Of a stretch of DNA of 64,000 nucleotides, positions 7,780 to 18,264 are shown in pieces. The stretch comes from JACVRW01 sp963734025 (GTDB lineage: Bacteria; Actinomycetota; Thermoleophilia; Solirubrobacterales; Thermoleophilaceae): assembly GCA_963734025.1 (NCBI GenBank), contig CAVTFR010000009.1:62001-126000 (forward strand), given 5' to 3'. Made by a program: the position numbers and the translations under genes. The first letter of the stretch is position 1. Each line of letters begins with the position of its first letter. The notes beneath the pieces were generated by a model. That model had not been told where the DNA came from and searched no databases. It saw only the letters and a program-made list of their open reading frames with translations.

Positions 7780-9141
7780 TCAGGCGATCGCGGGCGCCTC
7801 CGGCAGCCGCTCGAGCGCGGCGTCCATGTCCGCCTCCGAGAACTCCGGGTCCTCGAGCTTCCCGGCCAGATAGGCGTCGTACGCGGACATGTCGAAGTGG
7901 CCGTGGCCGCAGAGGTTGAACAGGATCACCCGCTCCTCGCCGGCCTGCTTGGCCGCCTCGGCCTCGTCGAGCACTGCGCGGATGGCGTGCGCGGGCTCGG
8001 GCGCCGGCAGGATCGCCTCGGTGCGGGCGAAGCGGATCGCGGCCTCGAACGTCTCGTTCTGGCGGTAGGCGCGCGGCTCAACGAGCCCCGCCTTGACGAG
8101 CCCGCTGACCATCGGCGAGTCGCCGTGGTAGCGCAGCCCGCCGGCGTGCACCGGTGGCGGCACGAAGTCGTGGCCGAGCGTGTACATCGGCATCAGCGGC
8201 GTGAGGCCGACCGTGTCGCCGAAGTCGTAGCGGTAGGCGCCGCGCGTGAGCGTCGGGCAAGCGGCCGGCTCGGCGGCGACGAAGCGCGTACTCGCCTCGC
8301 CGCGCAGCACGCGGCGCAGGAACGGAAAGGTCATCCCGGCGAAGTTCGACCCGCCGCCGACACAGCCCACGATCACGTCCGGTTCGTCGCCCGCCATCTC
8401 CATCTGGGCCATCGCCTCCTGCCCGATCACCGTCTGGTGCAGGCAGACATGGTTCAGGACCGAACCGAGCGCGTAGTTGGTGCCCTCGCTGCCCGCGGCG
8501 ACCTCGACCGCTTCGGAGATCGCGATCCCGAGCGAGCCGGTGGTGTGCGCGGACTGCGAGCGGCCCGCCTCGGTCGTGTCGCTGGGAGAGCGGATCACGC
8601 TCGCCCCCCAGCTCTCCATCATCGCCCGCCGGTACGGCTTCTGGTCGTAGCTCGCGCCGACCATGTAGACGACGCACTCGAGCCCGAACAGCGAGCAGGC
8701 GAGGGCGAGCGCCGAGCCCCACTGGCCGGCGCCGGTCTCGGTCACGAGCCGCTTCGTCCCGGCCTCCTTGTTGGCGTAGGCCTGCGCGACGGCGCTGTTC
8801 GGCTTGTGCGAGCCGGCCGGCGAGACGCCCTCGTACTTGTAGTAGATGCGCGCCGGCGTATCGAGCGCCCGCTCGAGCCGGTGCGCCCGGTAGAGCGGAG
8901 TCGGGCGCCAGAGACGGTAGACCTCGCGCACCTGCTCGGGGATCTCGACCTCCGGCTCCATCGAGACCTCCTGGCCGATCAGCTCCATCGGGAAGATCGG
9001 CGTCAGGTCGTCCGGCCCGGCGGGCTCCATCGTGCCGGGGTTCAGCGGCGGCAGCGGCTCGCCCGGAAGGTCAGGAAGGAGGTTGACCCAGTGCGTCGGG
9101 ATGCGGTCCTCGGTGAGCGTGAACTTCGTCTCTGCGGTCAC
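7780..9141 (-). CDS. trpB: TrpB2-type tryptophan synthase beta chain
   Basis: 453 residues. PLP lysine is Lys113 in GSHKPNSA. The substrate loop is ETGAGQWGSALA, the phosphate-binding glycine loop is GCVGGGSNFAG, and the C-terminal NLCGHGHFDMSAY is typical of the TrpB2 subfamily. It converts indole (or indole channelled from TrpA) plus serine to tryptophan. No trpA or other trp gene is adjacent, which is common for TrpB2 proteins that act alone or salvage free indole. GTG 9141 was chosen because homology begins at TAETKF; the longer reading adds about 68 non-homologous residues. It is divergent from a small secreted protein. Confidence 0.93.
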   Translation of the reverse strand: MTAETKFTLTEDRIPTHWVNLLPDLPGEPLPPLNPGTMEPAGPDDLTPIFPMELIGQEVSMEPEVEIPEQVREVYRLWRPTPLYRAHRLERALDTPARIYYKYEGVSPAGSHKPNSAVAQAYANKEAGTKRLVTETGAGQWGSALALACSLFGLECVVYMVGASYDQKPYRRAMMESWGASVIRSPSDTTEAGRSQSAHTTGSLGIAISEAVEVAAGSEGTNYALGSVLNHVCLHQTVIGQEAMAQMEMAGDEPDVIVGCVGGGSNFAGMTFPFLRRVLRGEASTRFVAAEPAACPTLTRGAYRYDFGDTVGLTPLMPMYTLGHDFVPPPVHAGGLRYHGDSPMVSGLVKAGLVEPRAYRQNETFEAAIRFARTEAILPAPEPAHAIRAVLDEAEAAKQAGEERVILFNLCGHGHFDMSAYDAYLAGKLEDPEFSEADMDAALERLPEAPAIA

Positions 9142-9178
9142 GGCGGCGATCCTAACCGGGGGATAGCATCGGCGCTCG

Positions 9179-9592
9179 ATGGAGAAGGCCTCGCGAACGC
9201 GCCTCGTGGCGCTGGCCGTGCTGCTCGCGGTGGCCGCGCCGCTCGTGATTGTGGCGCTCGCGGGAGGCGGCGACGAGGAGCCGGCGGAGCGTCCCGCCGG
9301 CCTGCGCCTCGAGCGTACGCCCGGCGGCCTCCCGGAGATCACCATCTATCTCGAGGACCGCTCCGTCAACCGGAGCTCGACGGCCGGCGGTGCTGCGACG
9401 GTCGTGGTCGAGTGCGTCGACGCCGAGGGCCGGCTTGTCTGGGACCGCCCGCAGGCCTGGCCGTTCGCGGACACCGACCAGGGAACGCTCGACCCGCATG
9501 CGCACATCGGCATGGACCCCGCTCTGCTCGACCGCATCGCGCGCTGCCGCCTGACCGGCACGGACCCGCCGCTCGAGGGCCGCTTGCTCTAG
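9179..9592 (+). CDS. Small exported or membrane-anchored hypothetical protein
   Basis: 137 residues. An N-terminal basic stretch precedes a single hydrophobic helix (ALAVLLAVAAPLVIVALAGGG, residues about 11-31), then a soluble domain with two cysteines (VECVD and ARCRL) that could form one disulphide outside the cell. There is no lipobox. The family is not recognised. It starts 37 nt from the divergent trpB2, so the promoters overlap. Confidence 0.7.
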   Translation: MEKASRTRLVALAVLLAVAAPLVIVALAGGGDEEPAERPAGLRLERTPGGLPEITIYLEDRSVNRSSTAGGAATVVVECVDAEGRLVWDRPQAWPFADTDQGTLDPHAHIGMDPALLDRIARCRLTGTDPPLEGRLL

Positions 9593-9616
9593 CGGTTGAG
9601 CGATCGGTGTCACTCG

Positions 9617-9646
9617 TTGAAGACGCCAAATCGAGTCAGGCACAAT
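9617..9646 (+). promoter_or_regulatory. Possible sigma-70-like promoter for the GlsB-like gene
   Basis: TTGAAG and CACAAT are separated by 18 bp in an unusually AT-rich 60-bp patch upstream of a strong ribosome binding site (GGGAGGT, 5 nt before ATG 9683). The boxes are imperfect, and stress sigma factors could use other elements here, so this is tentative. Confidence 0.3.
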
Positions 9647-9682
9647 TCGGTCAGCAGTCTTCAAACCAATGGGAGGTGACGG

Positions 9683-9988
9683 ATGATCGGTGCGTTGATC
9701 CTCGGTTTGGTTGCAGGCTTCCTCGGCCGCGCGCTCGTCCCCAACGACGCGTTCGCCGGCATGTCGGGTCCGAAGTCGTGGGGAGTCTCGATCGTGCTGG
9801 GACTCGTCGGAGCCCTGGTCGGCTACGTGATCTTCACGCTCGGCCTCGGCATCGGCGACGACGACGCCTTCGACCTCGGCGGCATCCTCAGCGCCATCAT
9901 CGGCGTCGTGATCGTGCTGCTGATCGCCGGCTTCGTCCTGCGCCGCACGGGAGGAAGCGGGCGCCAGACCCCGCGTCCGGCCGCCTGA
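9683..9988 (+). CDS. GlsB/YeaQ/YmgE-family (transglycosylase-associated) membrane protein
   Basis: 101 residues with three hydrophobic helices and the family start MIGALILGLVAGFLGRALVP, then a glycine-rich second helix and GGILSAIIGVVIVLLIAGFV. These small membrane proteins are often stress-induced; their molecular function is not established. It is a single-gene unit with its own good ribosome binding site and AT-rich upstream region. It converges on rpe with 7 nt between stops. Confidence 0.85.
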   Translation: MIGALILGLVAGFLGRALVPNDAFAGMSGPKSWGVSIVLGLVGALVGYVIFTLGLGIGDDDAFDLGGILSAIIGVVIVLLIAGFVLRRTGGSGRQTPRPAA

Positions 9989-9995
9989 CGACCGG

Positions 9996-10676
9996 TTAGA
10001 CCGCGCCGGCCGCCGTCGCCACTTCGGCATAGGCGGCGGCCGGATCGGCTGCGCCGAAGATCGACGATCCCGCCACGAACAGCGTGGCGCCCGCCGCCGC
10101 GCACTCGCGCGCCGTGGCGGCATCGATGCCGCCGTCCACTTCGATCGGCATGTCCGGGCCGAGCAGCTCGCGCAGCCTGGCGACCTTCGCCGTCGAGGTC
10201 TCGATGTAGGGCTGACCGCCCCAGCCGGGGTTGACGGTCATGCACAGCAGGTGGTCGAACATCTCCGCGAGCCCGGCCACAGCCTCGGGCGGAGTCGCGG
10301 GGTTGATGGCGAGCGCGGAGTGCAGGCCGGCATCGCGGACGGCCTTCAGGGCGTAATGGACGTTCGGCGTCGCCTCCCAGTGGACGATCAAGGTGTCGGC
10401 GCCGGCGGCCGCGAACTCCTCCACGCGCCGCTCGGGCCGTTCGACCATCAGGTGCACGTCGAGAACGCCGCCGCGGTCGTGGACCAGGTCGCGCAGCGCC
10501 TTGACGACCAGGTCGCCGATCGAGATCGGCGGGACGAAGTGCCCGTCCATCACGTCGACGTGGATGACACGCGCGCCGGCGTCCATCACCAGCTCGACCT
10601 GCTCGCCGAGCCGGGCGAAGTCGGCGGCGAGGATCGAGGGGGCGACCCGCACGTCGCGCATGAGGTCGTGTGCCAT
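9996..10676 (-). CDS. rpe: Ribulose-phosphate 3-epimerase
   Basis: 226 residues forming the expected TIM barrel: VAPSILAADFARLGEQV at the start, HVDVMDGHFVPP (metal-binding His and Asp), LDVHLMVERPE, MTVNPGWGGQ and IEVDGGIDAATA near the end. It interconverts ribulose 5-phosphate and xylulose 5-phosphate in the pentose phosphate and, where present, Calvin pathways. ATG 10676 gives MAHDLMRDVRVAPSIL; an internal ATG at residue 6 is also possible. No other pentose phosphate genes are adjacent. Confidence 0.95.
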   Translation of the reverse strand: MAHDLMRDVRVAPSILAADFARLGEQVELVMDAGARVIHVDVMDGHFVPPISIGDLVVKALRDLVHDRGGVLDVHLMVERPERRVEEFAAAGADTLIVHWEATPNVHYALKAVRDAGLHSALAINPATPPEAVAGLAEMFDHLLCMTVNPGWGGQPYIETSTAKVARLRELLGPDMPIEVDGGIDAATARECAAAGATLFVAGSSIFGAADPAAAYAEVATAAGAV

Positions 10677-10701
10677 CGCGGCGACCCTACCTGCAACGGC
10701 A

Positions 10702-10725
10702 GAGGGCCCGGTCACCCGGGCCCTC
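10702..10725 (-). terminator. Hairpin downstream of the RTX-like gene
   Basis: A perfect 10-bp stem (GAGGGCCCGG with its complement) closes a 4-nt loop. It lies 25-48 nt past the stop codon of the RTX-like gene and before the rpe start. There is no T-tract, as is common for actinobacterial terminators. Confidence 0.6.
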
Positions 10726-10749
10726 CGTCCACCTCAGGGGAACTTCTGT

Positions 10750-11847
10750 TCAGCCCTCGTCGTCGTCCTCCGACGGGCTCTCCGTCCGGTTCTCCTCCTG
10801 GTCCTCGACCTGGTCGAGGGACGTGATGTCGCTCTGGCGCCGGACCTCGCAGTCGGGGTCCAGCTGGTCGAACTGGTCGGTGACCACGAGGTCGCGGCCC
10901 TCGCCGCAGTGGACGATGTCCACCTCGCCGTCGCGGACCATGATGCGGTCACGGCCGGTCCCGCCGGTGAGCTCGTCGCCCTCGGGATCGCCGATCGCGC
11001 TCACGTCTACGCGCGCGAGAGCCCAGAGGACGTCCGAGCCGTCGCCGCCGTCCGACTTGTCACGGCCGGGGTTGGCGAAGAGCTTGTCGGTCCCGCCGCC
11101 TCCGGTCTGAACGTCGTCGCCCTGGCCGCCGGACATGAAATCCCGGCCTGCGCCGCCGTTCAGGGTGTCGTTGCCGATGCCGCCGTGCAACCGCTCGCAG
11201 CGGAAGAAGCCATCGCCGCGCGTCCGGCCGAGCCGGGCGCTTGCGCCCAGCCGGCGGAACGAGGACCCGGCGCCGCCGTCGACCGTGTCGTCATCCGGAC
11301 CGGCGAAGATCCGGTCGCAGCCGGGCCCGCCGTCCAGGTTGTCGACCCCGGCGTTGCCGGTGATCAGGTCGAAGCCGCCGCCGCCGACGACCGTGTCGTT
11401 GCCGGCGTTTGCGTGCAGCACGTCGCCGCGCCGCCCGGCGAAGCCGCCGCCGCCCTTGATCGAGTCGTCGCCGAGCCCGCCGCGGACGAAGTCGCGGCCG
11501 GAGCCGCCGTCGACGGTGTCGTTGCCGTCGCCGCCAAGCAGGGCGTCCCAGCCCGACTCGCCGTTGAGCGCGTCGTCGCCCGCCGATCCGCGCACACCGT
11601 CCGCGTTCGGCCCGGCGTTGACGGTGTCGTTACCCGAGCCGGCGTGCACGAGGTCGCGCCCCGCCAGCGCATTGACGCTGTCGTCGCCGCCCTTGGCAAG
11701 GATCCGGTCGTGGAACGGCGTCCCGGTGAGGGTGTTCGGACCATCGTCGCCGACGATCCGAGCGGCCATCGCGGCCGTGGCCACGATGAGTGAGAGCGCT
11801 ACTGCTCCCGTGATGATGAAGATGAGCCTGTTGCTACGCTGGCTCAA
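10750..11847 (-). CDS. Exported RTX-like calcium-binding repeat protein
   Basis: 365 residues. A basic start and hydrophobic helix (RLIFIITGAVALSLIVATAAMA) form a signal peptide or anchor. Then follow many imperfect nonapeptide repeats of the GGxGxDxhx type (for example GGDGNDTVD, GGSGRDFVR, GGLGDDSIK), which form Ca2+-loaded beta-rolls outside the cell. The C-terminal 40 residues are highly acidic. There is no toxin, protease or lipase domain, and no type I secretion genes are nearby, so Sec export to the envelope is likely. I chose TTG 11847 because AAGGAGG stands 7 nt before it. Confidence 0.85.
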   Translation of the reverse strand: MSQRSNRLIFIITGAVALSLIVATAAMAARIVGDDGPNTLTGTPFHDRILAKGGDDSVNALAGRDLVHAGSGNDTVNAGPNADGVRGSAGDDALNGESGWDALLGGDGNDTVDGGSGRDFVRGGLGDDSIKGGGGFAGRRGDVLHANAGNDTVVGGGGFDLITGNAGVDNLDGGPGCDRIFAGPDDDTVDGGAGSSFRRLGASARLGRTRGDGFFRCERLHGGIGNDTLNGGAGRDFMSGGQGDDVQTGGGGTDKLFANPGRDKSDGGDGSDVLWALARVDVSAIGDPEGDELTGGTGRDRIMVRDGEVDIVHCGEGRDLVVTDQFDQLDPDCEVRRQSDITSLDQVEDQEENRTESPSEDDDEG

Positions 11848-11917
11848 GGGGCATCCTCCTTGTGGTGGTGGGTGCCCCTCCAACCGTTCCTGGGAGAAAA
11901 AGTTGCGCGCCGGGTGG

Positions 11918-13507
<1,590 letters not shown>

Positions 13508-13548
13508 GGGCCGGGCCACGATAGCGCCGGTCCCGGCGTACCTGTGCC

Positions 13549-15195
13549 TCAGGCGAGCCGGGCGTCGAGGACCCGCTCGAGGCGGGCGTCGGACTCGTCG
13601 ATGGGCACCGCCTTGTCCAGGTGCATGTCCATCCGGCGGCCGTCGATCACGAGCGTCGCCACCTGGTTGTCGAACCATGGGCCGCCGCCGGAGAGCCGCC
13701 AGCGGATGCCGGGATCGCTGACGCCGGCGCGCTTCGCGAGCTTCTCCCATACCCACTCGAAGGCAGAGGACATGCCGAGCCGGATGATCCTGCGCTCCTT
13801 GCCGTCGAGCGGGTTGCGGTAGGGCGAGCAGACGGCCTGCCAGATCGCGCTCTCGACGCCGGAGCCCTTCGGGTAGGCGACCTCGAAGAGGTAGGCGTGA
13901 TGGACGTCGCCGGACAGCGTGACGATCGAGGCCGGGGCCTTCCCGCGCTCACCCGAACCGACCGCGCGCTGGAGCTCCACCATCTTGTGAAACGAATCCT
14001 GGAAGGCGCCCCAGTGCTCGAGGTCGAGCTCCTGGCGCGCCCACTCCCCGACGCCGGCCATTCGCTCGCCCCACGCGCCGCCGGCCACCGCCTCGCTCCA
14101 GGCTTCGACGTACTGCATCCCGGGGCCGAGCAGGTAGGGCAGCGACGTGCCGAGCAGCAGGTGGTCGAAGTCGCCCTCCGTGTGCTCGACGATCCAGTCC
14201 CACTCGGCTTCGTCGACCATCTTGCGGTCGTCCTCGTCGAGCACGCGCCCCGCCCGCGCGTCGATCACGATCAGCCTGGTGCCGCCGATGTCGCGGCAGT
14301 AGCTCCAGCGGCTGCCGGAGTGCTCGCGGTCGCCACCGTGGACGAACTCGCGCAGCACCTGCTCGCCGTCGTCCGTCTCCTTCACGCGCGCGAGCACCGG
14401 GTCGTCACGGATGAGCTGAGGCGTCAGATTCCCGAGATGCTGGTAGACCCAGTACGACATCAGCGCACCGATGCAGTGCTCGCCCCACCAGTCGGTCTTA
14501 CGCATCTCCTCGAGCCACTTCTCCGAGACGTTCCAGTCGTCGTGCACGTCGTGGTCGTCGAAGATCATCGACGACGGGACCGTGGAGAAGAGCCAGCGGA
14601 TATCGGGATCGGACCAGCTCTCCTTATAGAGCTCGGTGTACTCCTCGAAGTCGAGCACGCGCCGGCCCGGGGGCTTGTCCACGTCGCGGCGCGTCTCGAT
14701 GAACGACATCGTGGCCGGCGAGACCTCGTCGGCGTAGACCTGGTCGCCGAGCATGAGCAGCACGTCCGGCCACTTCTCGCGTGACCCCTTCTGCATCCGC
14801 TCGGCGAGCGTGTGGAGGGCGTCGATCTCGCGGCCGCGCTCGTCCTCATCCTTGCGCAGCGAGTGCGGCGGCGCGTGGGGCGCGGCCACCCGGCACGAGC
14901 CGAACAGCATCTGCAGCGGGCGCTCCTTCGGGTAGGTCTTGAAGGCGCTCCGAGGGCGCTCGTCGCCCGGCTCGGGCCAGACCCTCTCGCCGTCGAGCCT
15001 CAGCTCGTACTCGTGCCAGCTGGACGGCTCGAGGCCGTCGGCGCAGACGATCGCATAGTGATGGCCGCAGACGCGGAAGGTGCGCTCGCTCGCGCCGAGC
15101 ACTTCGACCTCGCAGGGCTCGTCCGTCTCCACCCAGAAGACGGCCTCGTTCTGGCCCACGTGGCGAAGCAATGGACCGAGGATCAGGCTTGCCAT
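13549..15195 (-). CDS. PhoD-like metallophosphatase
   Basis: 548 residues. Metal-binding motifs are in order: LFGSCR near residue 97, LMLGDQVYAD, MIFDDHDVHDDWN and TLSGDVHHAYLFEV. The N-terminal 85 residues form the Fn3-like domain found before PhoD catalytic domains. Unlike classic Tat-exported PhoD, no signal peptide is visible (MASLILGPLLRHVGQNEAVFWVE), so this copy probably acts in the cytoplasm, perhaps on phosphodiesters or polyphosphates. It is divergent from the proline dehydrogenase gene with a 56-nt gap. Confidence 0.9.
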   Translation of the reverse strand: MASLILGPLLRHVGQNEAVFWVETDEPCEVEVLGASERTFRVCGHHYAIVCADGLEPSSWHEYELRLDGERVWPEPGDERPRSAFKTYPKERPLQMLFGSCRVAAPHAPPHSLRKDEDERGREIDALHTLAERMQKGSREKWPDVLLMLGDQVYADEVSPATMSFIETRRDVDKPPGRRVLDFEEYTELYKESWSDPDIRWLFSTVPSSMIFDDHDVHDDWNVSEKWLEEMRKTDWWGEHCIGALMSYWVYQHLGNLTPQLIRDDPVLARVKETDDGEQVLREFVHGGDREHSGSRWSYCRDIGGTRLIVIDARAGRVLDEDDRKMVDEAEWDWIVEHTEGDFDHLLLGTSLPYLLGPGMQYVEAWSEAVAGGAWGERMAGVGEWARQELDLEHWGAFQDSFHKMVELQRAVGSGERGKAPASIVTLSGDVHHAYLFEVAYPKGSGVESAIWQAVCSPYRNPLDGKERRIIRLGMSSAFEWVWEKLAKRAGVSDPGIRWRLSGGGPWFDNQVATLVIDGRRMDMHLDKAVPIDESDARLERVLDARLA

Positions 15196-15251
15196 CCGAG
15201 ACCCCTACCCCGCGTTCGAGGGAGCAACACACGTGTACTAGCGTTTCGCCC

Positions 15252-16577
15252 GTGGAGGCGGATCTTCAGACGGTGGGCCGCTCGATCCACGCCGCGTTCC
15301 CCCCGCGGACCCGCAATCCGCTGCGCGCGCTCGACGAGAAGGCGATGGCGCTCGCCTCCCAGGACGCCGAGCTGCGGGCCGCTCTCTTTCGCTTCGTGGA
15401 CGTGACGCCGGCCTGTCGCTCGCTCGACGATCTCGCCCGTCATCTGGCCGACTACCTGGACGAGGTGGACGAGCGCCCGCCGCCGATCGAGGCGGCGATG
15501 AGGATGTCCGGCACGCGCGCCGGGCGCGCCGCCCTCGGCGCCGCCGCCGCGGCGGGTGTGCGCCACATGGCGCACCGCTTCATCGTCGGAGAGAGCCCGC
15601 GCGAGGCGATCAAGCCGATCCGGCACCTGTGGGAGCACGGCGCGGCGGTGTCGCTCGACCTGCTCGGGGAGGCGACCGTCACCTCCGCCGAGGCGGACCG
15701 CTACGCCGAGCGCTGCATGGATGCCCTCGAGACGCTCGCCGCCGCCGCGCCCGCTTGGCCCGCACGCCCGCTCCTCGAGGAGGACTCGGTCGGGTCGCTG
15801 CCGCGCGTGAACCTGTCGGTGAAGGTGTCCGCTTTGAGCCCGCTGCTGCGGCCCGAGGCGCCCGATGTCGGGCGCGACGACGCCGCCCGCCGCATGCGCC
15901 CGCTGCTCCTGCGTGCCCGCGAGCTCGGCGCGCACCTGCACATCGACATGGAGTCGGTCGACACGCTCGAGGCGACGATGGGGCTCATCTTCGACATGCT
16001 GGGCGACCCGGAGCTGCAGGACGGGCCGTCGACCGGGGTCGTGCTCCAGGCCTACCTGCGCGAGTCGCCCGAGCAGCTCGAGCAGGTGATCGATTGGGCG
16101 CGCTCGACGCCGCGCGGCTCGCCGCTCGTCGTGCGGCTTGTCAAGGGCGCCTACTGGGACCACGAGGTGGTCGACGCGCGCCAGCACGGCTGGACGCCGC
16201 CCGTGTTCGAGGAGAAGCGCGACTCGGACCGCAACTTCGAGGTGCTCACGCGGCGGCTGCTGGAGGCGTGGCCGTACGTGCGGCCTGCGATCGCCTCCCA
16301 CAACCTGCGCTCGGTGGCGCACGCGATCGCCGTCAACCGGGAGCTCGGCCGCTCGGACGGAGATCTGGAGCTGCAGGTGCTGCGCGGCCTCGGCGACGAC
16401 CTCGCCGCCGCTTTGGCCGAGCTGGGCATGCGCGTGCGGATCTACTGCCCGGTGGGCGACATGGTCGCGGGCATGGCGTACCTCGTGCGGCGGCTGCTCG
16501 AGAACACCTCGAACGAGTCCTTCCTCGGCGACCAGCAGCGCGGAGTGTCGATCGACGAGTTGCTGGCCGCGCCGTGA
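15252..16577 (+). CDS. Proline dehydrogenase
   Basis: 441 residues with the PRODH TIM-barrel signatures NLSVKVSALSPLL, HIDMES, VLQAYLRES, VRLVKGAYWDHE and a C-terminal RIYCPVGDMVAGMAYLVRRLLENTSNESF, which includes the flavin/proline-binding RR-x-ENTSN segment. It oxidises proline to pyrroline-5-carboxylate with FAD, passing electrons to the quinone pool. GTG 15252 precedes EADLQTVGRSIHAAF. The stop overlaps the next start by 4 nt (GTGA), so it is coupled to P5C dehydrogenase. Together they do the job of a bifunctional PutA. Confidence 0.93.
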   Translation: MEADLQTVGRSIHAAFPPRTRNPLRALDEKAMALASQDAELRAALFRFVDVTPACRSLDDLARHLADYLDEVDERPPPIEAAMRMSGTRAGRAALGAAAAAGVRHMAHRFIVGESPREAIKPIRHLWEHGAAVSLDLLGEATVTSAEADRYAERCMDALETLAAAAPAWPARPLLEEDSVGSLPRVNLSVKVSALSPLLRPEAPDVGRDDAARRMRPLLLRARELGAHLHIDMESVDTLEATMGLIFDMLGDPELQDGPSTGVVLQAYLRESPEQLEQVIDWARSTPRGSPLVVRLVKGAYWDHEVVDARQHGWTPPVFEEKRDSDRNFEVLTRRLLEAWPYVRPAIASHNLRSVAHAIAVNRELGRSDGDLELQVLRGLGDDLAAALAELGMRVRIYCPVGDMVAGMAYLVRRLLENTSNESFLGDQQRGVSIDELLAAP

Positions 16578-18136
16578 CGCCGCCCGGCTTCCGCAACGAG
16601 CCGATCCTCGAGCTGCGCCGCGCCGCGGTGCGCTCGTCGCTGACGGATGCTCTGCGCGAGCTCGATGCACGGCTGCCGCTCGAGGTGCCGGTGCTGATCG
16701 GAGGCGACCGTGGTGAGGTGACCGGGCTCGACTCGACCGACCCGGGGGCGCCCGAGCGGGTGGTGGCGCGGGCCGGCTCGGCGGGCGACGACGATGCGGC
16801 CGTGGCCGTGGGCGCGGCCGTCGAGGGCTTCCGCGACTGGGGCGCGCGCTCGGCCCCGGAGCGGGCGTCCGTATTGCGCGACGCCGCCGAGCGCCTGCGT
16901 TCGCGCCGGCTCGAGCTGGCCGCCCTCCAGGTGCGCGAGTGCGCGAAGCCGTGGCCAGAGGCAGACGCCGATGTCTGCGAGGCGATCGACTTCCTCGAGT
17001 ACTACGCCGCCGAGGCGGTCGAGCTCGAGCGCGGCCGCGAGCTCGTGCAGGTGCCCGGCGAGCGCAACACGATGCGCTATGCGCCGCGGGGGGTCACGGC
17101 CGTGATCGCGCCGTGGAACTTCCCGCTCGCGATCCCCTGCGGGATGACCGCCGCCGCGCTCGCGGCGGGCAACGCGGCGGTTCTGAAGCCGGCCGAGCAG
17201 TCCCCGGCGAGCGCGGGCGCGCTGGTCGAGGCGCTGCATTCGGCAGGCGTCCCGGCGTCGGCGCTGGGGCTGCTTCCCGGCTACGGCGAGGCCGGCGCGG
17301 CCCTCGTGCGCGACCCGCGCGTGCACGTGATCGCCTTCACGGGCTCGGGCGCCGTCGGCCTCGACATCCTGCGCACCGCCGCGGAGACGCCGGATGGCCA
17401 GGGCCACGTGAAGCGCGTGGTCTCGGAGATGGGCGGCAAGAACTGCGTGATCGTCGATTCCGATGCCGACCTCGACGACGTCGTCCCGGAGCTGATCCAC
17501 TCGGCCTTCGGGTTCGCGGGCCAGAAGTGCTCTGCCGCCGCGCGCGCGCTCGTCCACGAGGCGGTTGCAGAGCGGCTCGTGGAGCGTCTGGCAGGCGCCG
17601 TGCGGGTGCTCGACGTGGGTCAGGCCGACAGCTTCGCGACCGAGGTGCCGCCCGTGATCGACGAGGAGGCGCAGCGGCGGGTGCTGCGCTACCGCGAGCT
17701 TGCGGGGAACGCGATCGCCGCCAGCGCGGACGACGTCCCGGTTTCCGGCTGGTTCGTGCCGCCGACGCTGGCCTTCGGCCTGCCTGAGGAGTCGCCCGTC
17801 AACCGCGAGGAGGTGTTCGGGCCGCTGCTGTCGGTCACGGCGGTCCGCGACGTCGACGCCGCCATGGACATAGTCGACTCGCTGCCGATGGCGCTGACAG
17901 GCGGCCTGTTCTCGCGCTCGCCGGCGACGATCGAGCGCGTGGCGGAGCGTTCGCCGGTCGGCAACCTATACGTGAACCGCGGCATCACAGGGGCGATGGT
18001 GGGCCGCCAGCCCTTCGGCGGCAACCGCCGCTCCGGCGTCGGCTCGAAGGCGGGCGGCCCGGACTACCTGCTGCAGTTCGTGGAGCCCCGGATCGTCACG
18101 GAGAACACGATGCGGCACGGGATCCCGGTGGAGTGA
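16574..18136 (+). CDS. 1-pyrroline-5-carboxylate dehydrogenase (aldehyde dehydrogenase family)
   Basis: 520 residues. The cofactor region is VIAPWNFPLAIPCGM, the NAD loop is FTGSGAVGLDI, the general base is Glu285 (VSEMGGKN) and the nucleophile Cys319 (FAGQKCSAAAR). NREEVFGPLLSV and QPFGGNRRSGVGSKAGGPDYL follow near the C-terminus. It oxidises glutamate semialdehyde to glutamate, completing proline catabolism with the upstream gene. The GTG start overlaps the proline dehydrogenase stop. The length suits stand-alone P5CDH. Confidence 0.93.
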   Translation: MTPPGFRNEPILELRRAAVRSSLTDALRELDARLPLEVPVLIGGDRGEVTGLDSTDPGAPERVVARAGSAGDDDAAVAVGAAVEGFRDWGARSAPERASVLRDAAERLRSRRLELAALQVRECAKPWPEADADVCEAIDFLEYYAAEAVELERGRELVQVPGERNTMRYAPRGVTAVIAPWNFPLAIPCGMTAAALAAGNAAVLKPAEQSPASAGALVEALHSAGVPASALGLLPGYGEAGAALVRDPRVHVIAFTGSGAVGLDILRTAAETPDGQGHVKRVVSEMGGKNCVIVDSDADLDDVVPELIHSAFGFAGQKCSAAARALVHEAVAERLVERLAGAVRVLDVGQADSFATEVPPVIDEEAQRRVLRYRELAGNAIAASADDVPVSGWFVPPTLAFGLPEESPVNREEVFGPLLSVTAVRDVDAAMDIVDSLPMALTGGLFSRSPATIERVAERSPVGNLYVNRGITGAMVGRQPFGGNRRSGVGSKAGGPDYLLQFVEPRIVTENTMRHGIPVE

Positions 18137-18154
18137 GGAGCACGGACCTCGGCG

Positions 18155-18189
18155 GCGACGCCGCCCGGCTCGGGGCTGGGCGGCGTCGC
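18155..18189 (+). terminator. Hairpin downstream of P5C dehydrogenase
   Basis: A perfect 12-bp GC stem (GCGACGCCGCCC and its complement) with an 11-nt loop begins 18 nt after the P5CDH stop codon. It is also downstream of the converging repeat protein (stop at 18265), so it may serve both strands. There is no T-tract. Confidence 0.65.
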
Positions 18190-18264
18190 ATGCGTGCCGG
18201 GGTCACGAATCGAGGTGCAGGACGTCAACGCTGTCGAAGCCGCGCACCGGTGGACTGCCGCCCG

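Noticed and set aside
7897..9999. Long open frame of about 700 codons on the plus strand
   Set aside because: It is antisense to trpB2 and rpe-side genes, with arginine-, histidine- and aspartate-rich translation typical of GC-rich shadow frames and no domain.
10750..11847. RTX repeat region as a DNA repeat or toxin
   Set aside because: The repeats are nonapeptides at the protein level; no toxin domain and no type I secretion genes.
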